This document shows, piece after piece, positions 23,936 through 31,961 of a DNA stretch of 47,696 bases. The translations under genes were made by a program, and so were the position numbers. Origin of the DNA: JBAVQS01 sp049694275 (GTDB lineage: Bacteria > Chloroflexota > Anaerolineae > UBA4142 > SHND01); the NCBI GenBank assembly GCA_049694275.1, contig JBAVQS010000031.1:1-47696 (forward strand), written 5' to 3'. Positions within the stretch are counted from its first letter, which is position 1, and the number at the start of each line of letters is the position of its first letter. The notes beneath the pieces are model-generated. The model was given only the letters and a program-made list of their open reading frames with translations. It searched no databases and was not told where the DNA came from.

Positions 23936-24190
23936 CTATTTTATGACCTGGCGTTTCATCTCTTCAAGCGTCAGTCTCCCACCCGCTGCGAATTCCGCTC
24001 TCGCTTTTTCAATGAGCTCCATGAATTCAGGATTCAAGCTCAACGACAGCGATTCCTTATCTTCCTTGCGTAAAGAGACAATCGCCGCGATGGGTTTCTG
24101 GTGAGAGGTCAATACAATGACTTCATCCCCAAAATCCTGGGCGTACTCCGATAGCGGCTTGCTAGCGGTTGTCAGTTCAATCGTTTTCAT
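23936..24190 (-). CDS. Phd/YefM-type antitoxin
   Basis: 84 residues. The N-terminal half (TTASKPLSEYAQDFGDEVIVLTSHQKPIAAIVSL) shows the Phd/YefM pattern of a DNA-binding dimer; the C-terminal half is a charged helix expected to wrap the toxin. Its ATG overlaps the toxin stop by four bases (24187-24190). It follows the toxin in the transcript, the reverse of the usual order for this family. Confidence 0.82.
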   Translation of the reverse strand: MKTIELTTASKPLSEYAQDFGDEVIVLTSHQKPIAAIVSLRKEDKESLSLSLNPEFMELIEKARAEFAAGGRLTLEEMKRQVIK

Positions 24191-24486
24191 AGCTGTAACT
24201 CCTTACCTCCAACATACAACTTGTTCCCTCGTTTCTCACCGACCGCCAAGATGCGAACAACGTTTGGTTCATAGGCGGCAACTTCATAAAAGACACGCAA
24301 GTTATCCACACGCAGTTCCCACGGCGCAAGTGGATTCGGGCGCATGGGCTTTCGATTGCGGGTCTCTTTAAGCGGTTCATGCACGAGTTGCAGGTCAATT
24401 GCATCGAAAAGCATCACCTGCTGGCGTGCTGACAAACTTTGGAGTTGCTCCTTTACGGATGCAGCGAAATCAATCGTGTATGCCAT
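24187..24486 (-). CDS. RelE/ParE-family toxin
   Basis: 99 residues. YTIDFAASVKEQLQSLSARQQ (helical start) and LRVDNLRVFYEV with RILAVGEKRGNKLYV are the ParE/RelE beta-sheet core. RelE-type members cleave mRNA on the ribosome and ParE-type members poison gyrase; which applies here is not clear. It is the first gene of the pair, with promoter at 24558-24584. Confidence 0.82.
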   Translation of the reverse strand: MAYTIDFAASVKEQLQSLSARQQVMLFDAIDLQLVHEPLKETRNRKPMRPNPLAPWELRVDNLRVFYEVAAYEPNVVRILAVGEKRGNKLYVGGKELQL

Positions 24487-24557
24487 ATGCTCTCAGTCAC
24501 ATGCATCAATTGTGCGGCGTCTCCCAACAAAGCAAACGCGGCGGCGCGCCTTATCTA

Positions 24558-24584
24558 ATTATATATCCACTTTACGCCAATCAA
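24558..24584 (-). promoter_or_regulatory. Promoter of the toxin-antitoxin pair
   Basis: TATAAT (complement of 24558-24563) and TTGATT (complement of 24579-24584), 15 bp apart. The -35 box lies in the T run of the etfBA terminator directly upstream. Confidence 0.55.
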
Positions 24585-24617
24585 AAGACCTGGCAGCGCA
24601 AAATGCGCTGCCAGGTC
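24583..24617 (-). terminator. Terminator of etfBA
   Basis: A 13-bp perfect stem (24587-24599 with 24605-24617), five-base loop, then four Ts on the minus strand (complement of 24583-24586), 23 bases after the etfA stop codon. Confidence 0.85.
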
Positions 24618-24639
24618 TCGGTGTGAATCAGATACATCC

Positions 24640-25620
24640 CTACTTTTCGGATAGGGTCTTTTTGAGCTCGGCGTTCAAGACAGGCAAGACGTCGAAAAGG
24701 TTCCCGACGATGCCATAATCCGCCACTTTGAAAATCGGCGCATCCGGATCCTTGTTGACGGCGACGATGACCTTGGACGAAGACATGCCGGCCAGGTGCT
24801 GAATGGCGCCGCTGATTCCGGCGGCGATATACAGCTTGGGCGAGACCGTCTTGCCAGTCTGCCCCACCTGTCGCGAATAGTCGATCCAGCCCGCATCCAC
24901 GGCGGCGCGGGACGAGCCGAGCGCAGCGCCGAGCGTATCAGCCAGCTCGCGGACCGGTTTGAACCCTTCCGAACTGCCAACGCCACGCCCACCCGAAACG
25001 ACCACGCTCGCCTCGGTCAGATCGACCTCTTTCTTTTCCTTTTGCGCAACCTCAACCACCCTGGCCTTGGGCTCGGGCAATTGGACGGCTACTTTTTCGA
25101 CCGCAGCCGACGAGCCATTTGCCTGGACCGGGGGGAAGATGTTGGGCCGAATGCTCACCATGACCGGGAGCGACCGGGCCTCGACATGCGCCACCGCTTT
25201 ACCCGCATAAATCGGCCGTGTGAGTTCGAGCTTGCCGTTCTCGATCGCCGCATCGGTGCAATCCGTGACCAGGCCCAGATCCAGCTTGGCCGCAGTCCGG
25301 GCGCTCACCTCTTTGCCCCAGCCGGTCGCGCCGAATAGAATGATCGCGGGATTAGCCTTTTTGATCACCTCGGCGACTGCCGCCGCATAGGTCTCGGGAG
25401 AGAATTGGCCCAGCTTGATATCGTCCACTTGATATACTTTGGACACACCGCTCGATGCCAGTGCGCTGGCCCAGGCCTCCACACCACTGCCGAACACGGC
25501 GCCCTCCACCGAGCCGCCGAGCGCGCTCGCCAGCTTTTTGCCGACATTGATCAATTCGAACGAAACCTTGCGCAGACCTTCCGGCCGGCCTTCGCCAATG
25601 ATTAGTACATTATTCGCCAT
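24640..25620 (-). CDS. etfA: Electron transfer flavoprotein, alpha subunit
   Basis: 326 residues. Accepts electrons from acyl-CoA dehydrogenases with EtfB and passes them on to the quinone pool. The C-terminal FAD domain is clear: VVSGGRGVGSSEGFKPV, LGSSRAAVDAGW, VGQTGKTVSPKLYIA and ISGAIQHLAGM. It follows etfB by 13 bases. No bifurcating-type signature was identified by eye. Confidence 0.95.
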   Translation of the reverse strand: MANNVLIIGEGRPEGLRKVSFELINVGKKLASALGGSVEGAVFGSGVEAWASALASSGVSKVYQVDDIKLGQFSPETYAAAVAEVIKKANPAIILFGATGWGKEVSARTAAKLDLGLVTDCTDAAIENGKLELTRPIYAGKAVAHVEARSLPVMVSIRPNIFPPVQANGSSAAVEKVAVQLPEPKARVVEVAQKEKKEVDLTEASVVVSGGRGVGSSEGFKPVRELADTLGAALGSSRAAVDAGWIDYSRQVGQTGKTVSPKLYIAAGISGAIQHLAGMSSSKVIVAVNKDPDAPIFKVADYGIVGNLFDVLPVLNAELKKTLSEK

Positions 25621-25633
25621 TTTCCCTTACCCC

Positions 25634-26419
25634 CTAGATCACCTTGGCCTCTTCGCGGAGCAGGCGCACCAATTCTTTTGCCGCCGTCTGGGCGTCACCC
25701 GGGACAAGTTTTCCTGGCGGGCGCGGCGCGGGCGGCTCGACCTGCTTGACCACCACCTTGGCGCCCTGCGCGCCCAGCGTTGCAGTGTCCAACCCGAGGT
25801 CAGCCGCTTTCATATCCTTGATCGGCTTTTTCTTGGCGCCCATAATCCCCTTGAGGGAGGGATAGCGCGGCTCGTTCAAGCCCTGCTGAGCCGTAATCAC
25901 TGCCGGGAGCGAGGTCGTCATGACATCTCGCTCGCCATCGACCTCACGGGTGGCCCTGGCCGATTTGAGATCCGGAGCAAGCTCAAGCTTGATCACCGAG
26001 TTGACATCCGGCAGGTTCAACAATTCGGCCACGCGGATCGCCACCTGCGCATTGTCGTCGTCCACTGCCTGCTTGCCGGCGAGAATCAAATCATATTGCA
26101 GCTTTTTGCAGGCTGCGGCGAGCGCCCTGGCAGTCGTCGAGGCATCACCGTTCAGGAACGCCGGATCGTTTAGATGGACCGCGTCGTTAGCCCCCAGCGC
26201 CAATCCTTTGCGGATGGTCTCCTTGGCCTCTTCGGGACCCAGCGTGAGCAGGGTCACGTTGCCGCCGTGCTTTTCGACCAATTGCAAGGCTTCTTCAATC
26301 GCATACTCGTCGTACGGCGAAATGACCCAGGAGATGCCCTCCGTCACGACCTGGCCGTTGCGCACCTGGATGCGCGTTTCGGTATCCGGGACACGTTTCA
26401 GTAGAACCACAACGTTCAT
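25634..26419 (-). CDS. etfB: Electron transfer flavoprotein, beta subunit
   Basis: 261 residues. Begins MNVVVLLKRVPDTE, then ISPYDEYAIEEALQL, a VTLLTLGPEEAKETIRKGLALGA loop and GKQAVDDDNAQV, all typical of EtfB, which binds AMP and docks on dehydrogenases. Start at 26419 is preferred over the adjacent ATG at 26422 because AGGAGG then sits seven bases away. First gene of the etfBA pair. Confidence 0.95.
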   Translation of the reverse strand: MNVVVLLKRVPDTETRIQVRNGQVVTEGISWVISPYDEYAIEEALQLVEKHGGNVTLLTLGPEEAKETIRKGLALGANDAVHLNDPAFLNGDASTTARALAAACKKLQYDLILAGKQAVDDDNAQVAIRVAELLNLPDVNSVIKLELAPDLKSARATREVDGERDVMTTSLPAVITAQQGLNEPRYPSLKGIMGAKKKPIKDMKAADLGLDTATLGAQGAKVVVKQVEPPAPRPPGKLVPGDAQTAAKELVRLLREEAKVI

Positions 26420-26459
26420 CATCAACCTCCTCTGCACATCTCGAGCTGAACCAGACACA

Positions 26460-26580
26460 AGTACATCGCAGATTGGCTGTCATTTCGAGCGGAGCGCAGC
26501 GGAGTCGAGAAATCTTGACATGGGAAAACGAGATTTCTCGTTGCAAAAGACGCTCCTCGAAATGACAATTGTGATGTACT
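26460..26580. repeat. Nested palindromic repeat, GTCATTTCGAG type, copy 1
   Basis: Outer arms AGTACATC/GATGTACT enclose TGTCATTTCGAG (26478-26489) with CTCGAAATGACA (26556-26567) and inner GAGAAATCT with AGATTTCTC. A related copy is at 34093-34172 and a decayed one overlaps 33885-33972. It fills the region upstream of etfB. Confidence 0.8.
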
Positions 26581-26671
26581 GAGACAGGCAGACTCGTCAA
26601 TGCGCCAGTCCCTTGTGAAAAATTCTACGATCTTATTATCCTCATTTGAAGAGTCCGGTCAAATAGACCAA

Positions 26672-26703
26672 GCTGCCCCACCATCGTGGGACGGTGGGGC
26701 AGC
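26672..26703 (-). terminator. Probable terminator after the acidic-protein gene
   Basis: An 11-bp perfect stem (26672-26682 with 26693-26703) lies five bases beyond the stop at 26708. The following bases on the minus strand are only moderately T-rich. Confidence 0.55.
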
Positions 26704-26707
26704 CTGG

Positions 26708-27094
26708 TTATCCGCTTACGAAAATATTCTCAGTAACGTACTGGATAAATTCTGGAAAGTCTTCGTACTCTTCTTTGACATCCTCTTCCCAGATGCGCTT
26801 GAGCTCGGGGTTGCCGATGGTAATGCTCTCCTGCTCCTCCGCCTCCGCCTCGTCGCCGCCGCCGTACTCTTCCTCGTCCTGCGTCAGCTCGAACACCCGA
26901 AAGAGCTTTTCCATGACGAGAGACGTAAAAGCGCGCCGGCGGAAATAGCTGACGAGCTCCTCTTTGCCTGGATACTTGGCGCGCAGCTTGTCGAGCTTGC
27001 CCTGGTCGAGCCACAACTCGCTCAACTCGGGATACTGGATGAGCAATTCATCCATCTCATTCCACAATTCGCTGTAATCCGGCTCGGTATACAT
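26708..27094 (-). CDS. Acidic protein of unknown function
   Basis: 128 residues, strongly acidic, mostly helical in character (YTEPDYSELWNEMDELL, EEEYGGGDEAEAEEQE). No signal peptide and no motif I recognise. AAGGAG a few bases before ATG 27094 supports the start. It follows the lipoprotein gene on the same strand by 69 bases and is closed by a hairpin, so the two are probably co-transcribed. Confidence 0.65.
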   Translation of the reverse strand: MYTEPDYSELWNEMDELLIQYPELSELWLDQGKLDKLRAKYPGKEELVSYFRRRAFTSLVMEKLFRVFELTQDEEEYGGGDEAEAEEQESITIGNPELKRIWEEDVKEEYEDFPEFIQYVTENIFVSG

Positions 27095-27163
27095 ATGGGC
27101 TCCTTTTGTTGAATCACGAGGTGCTTGCGGTCGCATGCAAACCCTCGGCATGAAAGATGACAC

Positions 27164-27829
27164 CTACTTGCCTGGCGTTGGCGGGGTCGCCGTGACATAG
27201 ATCCGCCAGGGTGTTGCCGTCGGCGTCGGCGTGGGGGGACGCGTCGCCGTGACGTACAAAACATAGGGGGTCGAGGTACGGGTCACCGTCGGGTGAGACG
27301 TTGCCGTGACATAGACCACATAAGGGGTCGAGGTACGGGTCGCCGCCGGTTGAGATGTCGCCGTGACATAGACCACATAGGGAGTCAGGGTCGGCGTAAC
27401 CGGGGTCGGGGTAAGCGAGGGCACGACGGCCACGACATTGACCAGAATGGTCACCGGGTCGCTCGCTTCCCCGGCTGAATCATACGCGACCAGCGTCACG
27501 CGATGCTGGCCGATCGCCGTAAAGGTCCAGCTTTTTTGATAATCGAACTGGGATGAGGCGACGAAGAGGGTCAGGCTATCCACCGCCGCGTCATTCACAC
27601 GCATCTCGACGCGCATGATCCCCCGAACCGCCTGCGCGGAGGCGCGAACCGTCACACGCTCGCTCAGCCCGACCGTCGCCCCATTTTCAGGGGCCGTAAT
27701 GGTCACCACCGGCTTACTCGTCGCCGCCGGGCCGCCAAAGAGCGCGTCGCACGCGGCCAGAGACGCCAGCACGAGGATGGACAGAACGACGAGCACGAGC
27801 CGGATTGGACGAGCAGCAACGGCGAACAT
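27164..27829 (-). CDS. Lipoprotein with Ig-like domain and VYVTAT repeat tail
   Basis: 221 residues. Signal peptide with lipobox LAAC (Cys about 27), a bacterial Ig-like beta domain (about 38-130, PVVTITAPENGATVG to VTILVNVVAV), and a C-terminal tail of three near-perfect units of TPYVVYVTAT plus a Ser/Thr/Pro linker, and a fourth diverged unit ending WRIYVTATPP. The DNA of the units is repeated too (27228-27390), suggesting recent expansion. Probably lipid-anchored on the outer face of the membrane. Function unknown. Confidence 0.8.
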   Translation of the reverse strand: MFAVAARPIRLVLVVLSILVLASLAACDALFGGPAATSKPVVTITAPENGATVGLSERVTVRASAQAVRGIMRVEMRVNDAAVDSLTLFVASSQFDYQKSWTFTAIGQHRVTLVAYDSAGEASDPVTILVNVVAVVPSLTPTPVTPTLTPYVVYVTATSQPAATRTSTPYVVYVTATSHPTVTRTSTPYVLYVTATRPPTPTPTATPWRIYVTATPPTPGK

Positions 27830-27865
27830 GACAGCCTCCCCGCCGGCAGAGCGATGACGGTAAAA

Positions 27866-29113
27866 CTATTCTTCCGGCCAGTCGAGCATGTGCACGCGCA
27901 CCCGTGCACCCTTCGGCAAAACGAGCTGATCCTCAGGCATGATGAGCAAGCCATTTGCGCGAACGAGCGACATCAGGATGCCCGATCCCTGCTCGCCCGT
28001 CGTACGCGCCGCATAGCCGTCGGCGGTTTTCTCCACGACGACACGGATATAGTTGCGGCGGCCCGCCGTATTATGCACCTCTTGTTCCAGGACCGCCTCG
28101 AGCGAAACGCGGTCGAAGCGCGTCTTGCCCAGCATGGTGAGAATCGCCGGGCGGGCAAAGACTTCGAACGACATGTTCGCGCTAACCGGGTTACCCGGCA
28201 GGCCAAGGACCGGCACGCCGCCGATGACGCCAAAGGCCAGCGGCTTGCCCGGCTTCATCGCCACCTGCCAGAAATGCATCTCGCCCTCGCGATTCAGCAC
28301 ATCCTTGACGATATCATAATCGCCGACGGAGACCCCCGCCGAGGTAAGAAGCAGATCCGCCTGCGCCTGCAGCCCCGCGCGCAGTTTCTGCGTCAAGTTG
28401 TCTATATTGTCGCGCGCGATTCCCAACTGGACCGGGATGCCGCCGGCGCGCAGGACGGCCGCGGCGTTGGCATATTCATTCGAGTTACGAATCTTGCCCG
28501 GCGTGATAGGCTCGTCGATCCCCACCAATTCATCGCCCGTCGCAAGAATAGCCACACGCGGGCGACGGTGCACGACGACGGTGGCGCGGCCGATCGAGGC
28601 CAACAGCCCCACCTCCGGCGGGCGGATGACGTCGCCGCAGTGGAGGACGACCTCGCCCTTGCGAATATCCTCCCCCGCATGGCGAACATTCGTCCCGCGC
28701 TCGACCGCGTTCAGAATATCGACGTGAGCGCGGTCTTTGCCCGTCGCTTTTTGTCCGACCGCCTCGGAGGTTTCCTCAAACCGCACCACGGCATCGGCGC
28801 CAGGCGGCAGGACTGCGCCGGTCATGATCCGAATAGCCGTGCCCGCCTCGACCGCCACATCTGGCTCGTATCCCGCCGCGAGGTCCGCGACGACGCGCAG
28901 CCTCACCGGGGTCGCCCCGCCCGCGCCGCGAATATCCTCCGCGCGAACCGCATACCCATCCATGGACGAATTGGGGAACGGCGGTACATCGAGGTCCGAA
29001 ACAATCTCCTCTACCAGCACCCGGTCCAGCGCGTCGAGAATCGGAACGCGTTCGGGTTCCAGCGGCTTGAAATGCGCCAGGATGTACGCCCGTGCTTGTT
29101 CAACGCTAATCAT
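27866..29113 (-). CDS. moeA: Molybdopterin molybdenumtransferase MoeA
   Basis: 415 residues. Inserts molybdenum into adenylated molybdopterin. PPFPNSSMDGYAV (about 44-56), IMTGAVLPPGADAVVR (about 94-110), and TSAGVSVGDYDIVKDVL (about 265-281) are the standard motifs, and GLPGNPVSA precedes domain IV. The start at 29113 is chosen over GTG 29119; neither has a good ribosome binding site. It directly follows tatA, and mobA is upstream, forming a cofactor-plus-export group. Confidence 0.93.
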   Translation of the reverse strand: MISVEQARAYILAHFKPLEPERVPILDALDRVLVEEIVSDLDVPPFPNSSMDGYAVRAEDIRGAGGATPVRLRVVADLAAGYEPDVAVEAGTAIRIMTGAVLPPGADAVVRFEETSEAVGQKATGKDRAHVDILNAVERGTNVRHAGEDIRKGEVVLHCGDVIRPPEVGLLASIGRATVVVHRRPRVAILATGDELVGIDEPITPGKIRNSNEYANAAAVLRAGGIPVQLGIARDNIDNLTQKLRAGLQAQADLLLTSAGVSVGDYDIVKDVLNREGEMHFWQVAMKPGKPLAFGVIGGVPVLGLPGNPVSANMSFEVFARPAILTMLGKTRFDRVSLEAVLEQEVHNTAGRRNYIRVVVEKTADGYAARTTGEQGSGILMSLVRANGLLIMPEDQLVLPKGARVRVHMLDWPEE

Positions 29114-29128
29114 GCGCACCCAGACGCT

Positions 29129-29305
29129 TTACTTTTTCTCTTCGGGCTTGGTTTCCGGCTTGTCGTCATCGGTCGCCGCCTTGCGGAATTCGCGCACGCC
29201 CTTACCCATCGCCGACATGATGTCGGTCAATCGCCCTGCGCCAAAAATGACCAGGACGATGACCAGAACAATCAAAAGCTCGGGAATACCGAGTTGACCA
29301 AACAT
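29129..29305 (-). CDS. tatA: Sec-independent protein translocase TatA
   Basis: 58 residues, just below the usual size cut-off. MFGQLGIPELLIVLVIVLVI is the membrane helix, followed by the FGAGRL hinge, an amphipathic helix ending in MGKGVREFRKA, and a charged tail rich in Asp, Glu and Lys. This is the full TatA layout. AAGGAG stands seven bases before the ATG. Lying between mobA and moeA, it fits the export of folded molybdoenzymes by the Tat system. tatC is not in the window. Confidence 0.93.
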   Translation of the reverse strand: MFGQLGIPELLIVLVIVLVIFGAGRLTDIMSAMGKGVREFRKAATDDDKPETKPEEKK

Positions 29306-29330
29306 TGCTTACTCCTTAACCTTGATTCTA

Positions 29331-29357
29331 TAGGGGCGAGCCGCCGGTTCGCCCTTA
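29331..29357. repeat. Palindromic repeat, GAGCCGCCGGTTC type, copy 2
   Basis: Arms TAGGGGCGA (29331-29339) and TCGCCCTTA (29349-29357) with the same GCCGCCGGT core as 6444-6472. Arm changes are partly compensated. It sits between mobA and tatA. Confidence 0.8.
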
Positions 29358-29380
29358 CACTACCAAACGGATGGCTCGCC

Positions 29381-30022
29381 CTACGATGCCGAACCGATCA
29401 ACTTGTCCGCCAGCGCCAAATCCTCCGTCGTATTGATATTAAAAAGCGACAGGCGCTGCGGATCAAAACGCTCAATCTCTACCGGCTCGACGACACGCAC
29501 CCGGACATCCGGAAAAAAGCTAATCGCGCGCAGGTCACCCGATTGCAACCTCGCGGCCATTGGCGCGAGGCAGGTTTTGGTATAGACCGCATGTAACGGA
29601 TGCAGGTCCAGGTCCTTGGCTGTAGGACGCTCGCTTTTGGGCGCTTGCGGCTTGCTCGGGTCGGACGCGCTCGGGATGACCAGGTCGTAATCGCCGGCAA
29701 GCCCGAGCATATAGCGAAACAGGTCAGGATTGATAAAGGGCATGTCGCACGCCACGACGATGGCCTGATCGAACCGGGCAGACAAAAGCCCCGAATAGAT
29801 TCCGCCCAGCGAGCCTTTACCCGGCCAGACGTCCGCGGTCAGCCGCGCCCCAAGCCGCGCGTAGGGCGCCGGGTCGTTGGCGACTACGACCAACTCTTCG
29901 CACAACTCGCGCAAGTGAGCGCACACACGCTCAATCAACGCCTGTCCTGCAAGCTCGACCCAGGCCTTATCCCGGCCCATCCGCCGGCTCATCCCCCCCG
30001 CGAGAATGACTCCGCTGACCAT
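29381..30022 (-). CDS. mobA: Molybdenum cofactor guanylyltransferase MobA
   Basis: 213 residues. Attaches GMP to molybdopterin to make the dinucleotide cofactor of DMSO-reductase-family enzymes such as formate dehydrogenase. GVILAGGMSRRMGRDKAWV (4-22) is the nucleotide loop; VACDMPFINPDLF holds the metal-binding Asp; HPLHAVYT follows. A Lys/Pro-rich insertion (about 118-138) precedes the HAVY segment. The ATG overlaps the stop codon of the upstream LON-domain gene. Confidence 0.9.
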   Translation of the reverse strand: MVSGVILAGGMSRRMGRDKAWVELAGQALIERVCAHLRELCEELVVVANDPAPYARLGARLTADVWPGKGSLGGIYSGLLSARFDQAIVVACDMPFINPDLFRYMLGLAGDYDLVIPSASDPSKPQAPKSERPTAKDLDLHPLHAVYTKTCLAPMAARLQSGDLRAISFFPDVRVRVVEPVEIERFDPQRLSLFNINTTEDLALADKLIGSAS

Positions 30023-30699
30023 TAGTTGAGCGAAAAGCCGCCTTCATCCTTCTTGGGGAGAAAATCGCGTACGGACTTGAGCCGTTTCACATAGTCCCGT
30101 TCGCGCTCGATGAGCGCAATCTCGTGCCGTAACCGCGCCTCGACGGTATCCATTTCGAGCAGAGTCTGCTTGTCCTCATTTGGCACTTGCAGACCAATGG
30201 CAATCGCGTAGGACAAAATCTGCGGGTCATCCGGAACCGTTAACTTGTCGTGATCCACTGCGATCTTGGACACCTGTGCGAGGTCATTCAGATACTCGAC
30301 GAAAACCTGCTGGGCCACATGGGTCACGCGCGGCAGCGCGCTCACCTCCCCCATCTCTTCTTCCCAGCGCTCGACCTCGCCGCTCAGATAAGGATGAATA
30401 TCCAGCGTCTGCAAAAGCCTGAAACGCACCGCGCCCATCGTCACCAGGTTCATTTGTCCATCGGGCTGCTTTTTCACGTCCAGGATACGCGCGATCGTGC
30501 CCACTTCGTAGGGAATCGCCTGGCCGCCAACCTCTTCCCCTTCCTTGATCAGGACGACGCCGAAACCGATCTCTTCTTGAATGCAGCGGTTGATCATCTC
30601 TTGATAGCGCGGCTCGAAAACGTGCAGCGGCAGCGCCATGCGCGGAAAGAGGACTGTATTGAGCGGGAAGAGCGGCAAATCGTGCTCGGGGATTCTCAT
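30022..30699 (-). CDS. LON substrate-binding domain protein
   Basis: 225 residues. LPLFPLNTVLFPRMALPLHVFEPRY (8-32) is the hallmark of the Lon N-terminal substrate-binding domain, and the rest matches its length with a helical tail. The ATPase and protease domains are absent. Such stand-alone proteins are widespread; a role in recognising unfolded proteins is assumed. The ATG at 30699 lies seven bases after a perfect TATAAT, a leaderless geometry; the frame to 30771 crosses the promoter. Confidence 0.87.
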   Translation of the reverse strand: MRIPEHDLPLFPLNTVLFPRMALPLHVFEPRYQEMINRCIQEEIGFGVVLIKEGEEVGGQAIPYEVGTIARILDVKKQPDGQMNLVTMGAVRFRLLQTLDIHPYLSGEVERWEEEMGEVSALPRVTHVAQQVFVEYLNDLAQVSKIAVDHDKLTVPDDPQILSYAIAIGLQVPNEDKQTLLEMDTVEARLRHEIALIERERDYVKRLKSVRDFLPKKDEGGFSLN

Positions 30700-30706
30700 C
30701 ACAACG

Positions 30707-30712
30707 ATTATA
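30707..30712 (-). promoter_or_regulatory. -10 box of the LON-domain gene, leaderless
   Basis: TATAAT on the minus strand followed by seven bases and the ATG. TTGCAG (complement of 30731-30736) at 18 bp is a possible -35. It would also transcribe mobA, tatA and moeA. Confidence 0.6.
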
Positions 30713-30780
30713 CAGCAAATGACGGTGAATCTGCAATAGAACGAGCGCCAGTTTACGAGTCCAAACCCCAAGGGTCGCGG

Positions 30781-31956
30781 TTAATCGCTTTTCAGCACCA
30801 CGGTCTTGAGATAGAGCGTCTCGGGCAACTGGATAATCCACGGATGATCGGCGGGCTGGTAGGTGATGGTGAGAACCTCCAAACGCCGGTGGAGGTCGTT
30901 GGCCGCCATGCGTGCGGATTCGATCAGGTCGTCGGGCGAAATGTGATAGGCGCAGGTCGAGAGGAGCACCAGGCCACCAGGGTCGAGCGCCCTGAGCGCG
31001 CCGGTCATCATCTCGGTAAAGAGCCCCTTGACACGCGGCACGTCGTTCTTGTGCTTGGCCAGGGTCGGGGGGTCGAGGACAATATGTGTAAACCGGCGAT
31101 TCTCCCTGGCCAGATGGCCCAGCACCTCGATGGCATCGCCCCAACGCGCGCCGACCCGGTCGGCCAACCCGTTACGCCGCGCATTCGCCTCCAGGAGCTG
31201 TAGCGCCTCGCCATCCTTGTCCACGGCCAGCACCTGTGCACCGGCCCGCGCCGCATGCAGACCAAAGCCCCCGGTGTAGGAATAGACATCCAGCACCCGA
31301 TCGCCCGGCTTGACGAGCGACCGGAGGAGCCGCCGGTTGTCGCGCTGGTCCATGTAAAAGCCGGTCTTTTGGCCCGCCCGGATGCTCACCTCGAACCGGA
31401 TGTCATCCTCGAAAATCTCAAGCCGTTCGGGGACCTGTCCCCACAAGAGGCCGGTGTACGGCGCCATCCCCTCTTCCTCGCGCGCTTGCATATCACTCCG
31501 CTCGTAAATGCCCGGCGGCGATAGGAGGCGTTTGAGCGCCCGCACAATCTCGTCCCGGGCGCGCTCCATCCCATGATTGCGAATTTGCAAGACGAGGTGG
31601 CCGGCGAGCGAATCGACCACCAGTCCGGGAAGCGCATCCGCCTCGGCATAGACCAGGCGCACCGCATCCGTATTGCCGATGCGCCCCTGCCGGCGCGCAA
31701 TCGCCGCGGCGAGGCGCTGCTCGAAAAACGCACGATGAATCGCCTCTTCCGGGTCGAGCGTCAGCATCCGCAGTGGGATGTGGCTGGAGGGGTTATAGAA
31801 CGCACGGCCGAGCAATTGGCCGCGGGCGCTCTTGACCTGCACGACATCGCCCGGCGCGGCCTCGCCCTCGACGGCCTGCACTTCGTGCTGATAGACCCAG
31901 GGGTAGAAATTCCTGACCTTGTGCTCACGATCCACATTGAGAATTACCGTTGCCAT
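30781..31956 (-). CDS. RlmI-like class I rRNA methyltransferase
   Basis: 391 residues. N-terminal PUA domain (about 1-75), a middle domain and a C-terminal SAM domain with GFYMDQRDNR (about 208-217), motif I VLDVYSYTGGFGLHAA, VLDPPTLAKHK (motif IV) and LSTCAYHIS holding the catalytic Cys of a m5C enzyme. RlmI of E. coli methylates C1962 of 23S rRNA; the target here is assumed by homology. It follows the membrane-protein gene by five bases. Confidence 0.88.
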   Translation of the reverse strand: MATVILNVDREHKVRNFYPWVYQHEVQAVEGEAAPGDVVQVKSARGQLLGRAFYNPSSHIPLRMLTLDPEEAIHRAFFEQRLAAAIARRQGRIGNTDAVRLVYAEADALPGLVVDSLAGHLVLQIRNHGMERARDEIVRALKRLLSPPGIYERSDMQAREEEGMAPYTGLLWGQVPERLEIFEDDIRFEVSIRAGQKTGFYMDQRDNRRLLRSLVKPGDRVLDVYSYTGGFGLHAARAGAQVLAVDKDGEALQLLEANARRNGLADRVGARWGDAIEVLGHLARENRRFTHIVLDPPTLAKHKNDVPRVKGLFTEMMTGALRALDPGGLVLLSTCAYHISPDDLIESARMAANDLHRRLEVLTITYQPADHPWIIQLPETLYLKTVVLKSD

Positions 31957-31961
31957 CCGTT

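Noticed and set aside
27854..29596. 580-residue plus-strand frame
   Set aside because: Antisense of moeA and tatA; His/Arg/Asp-rich composition typical of a shadow in GC-rich DNA.
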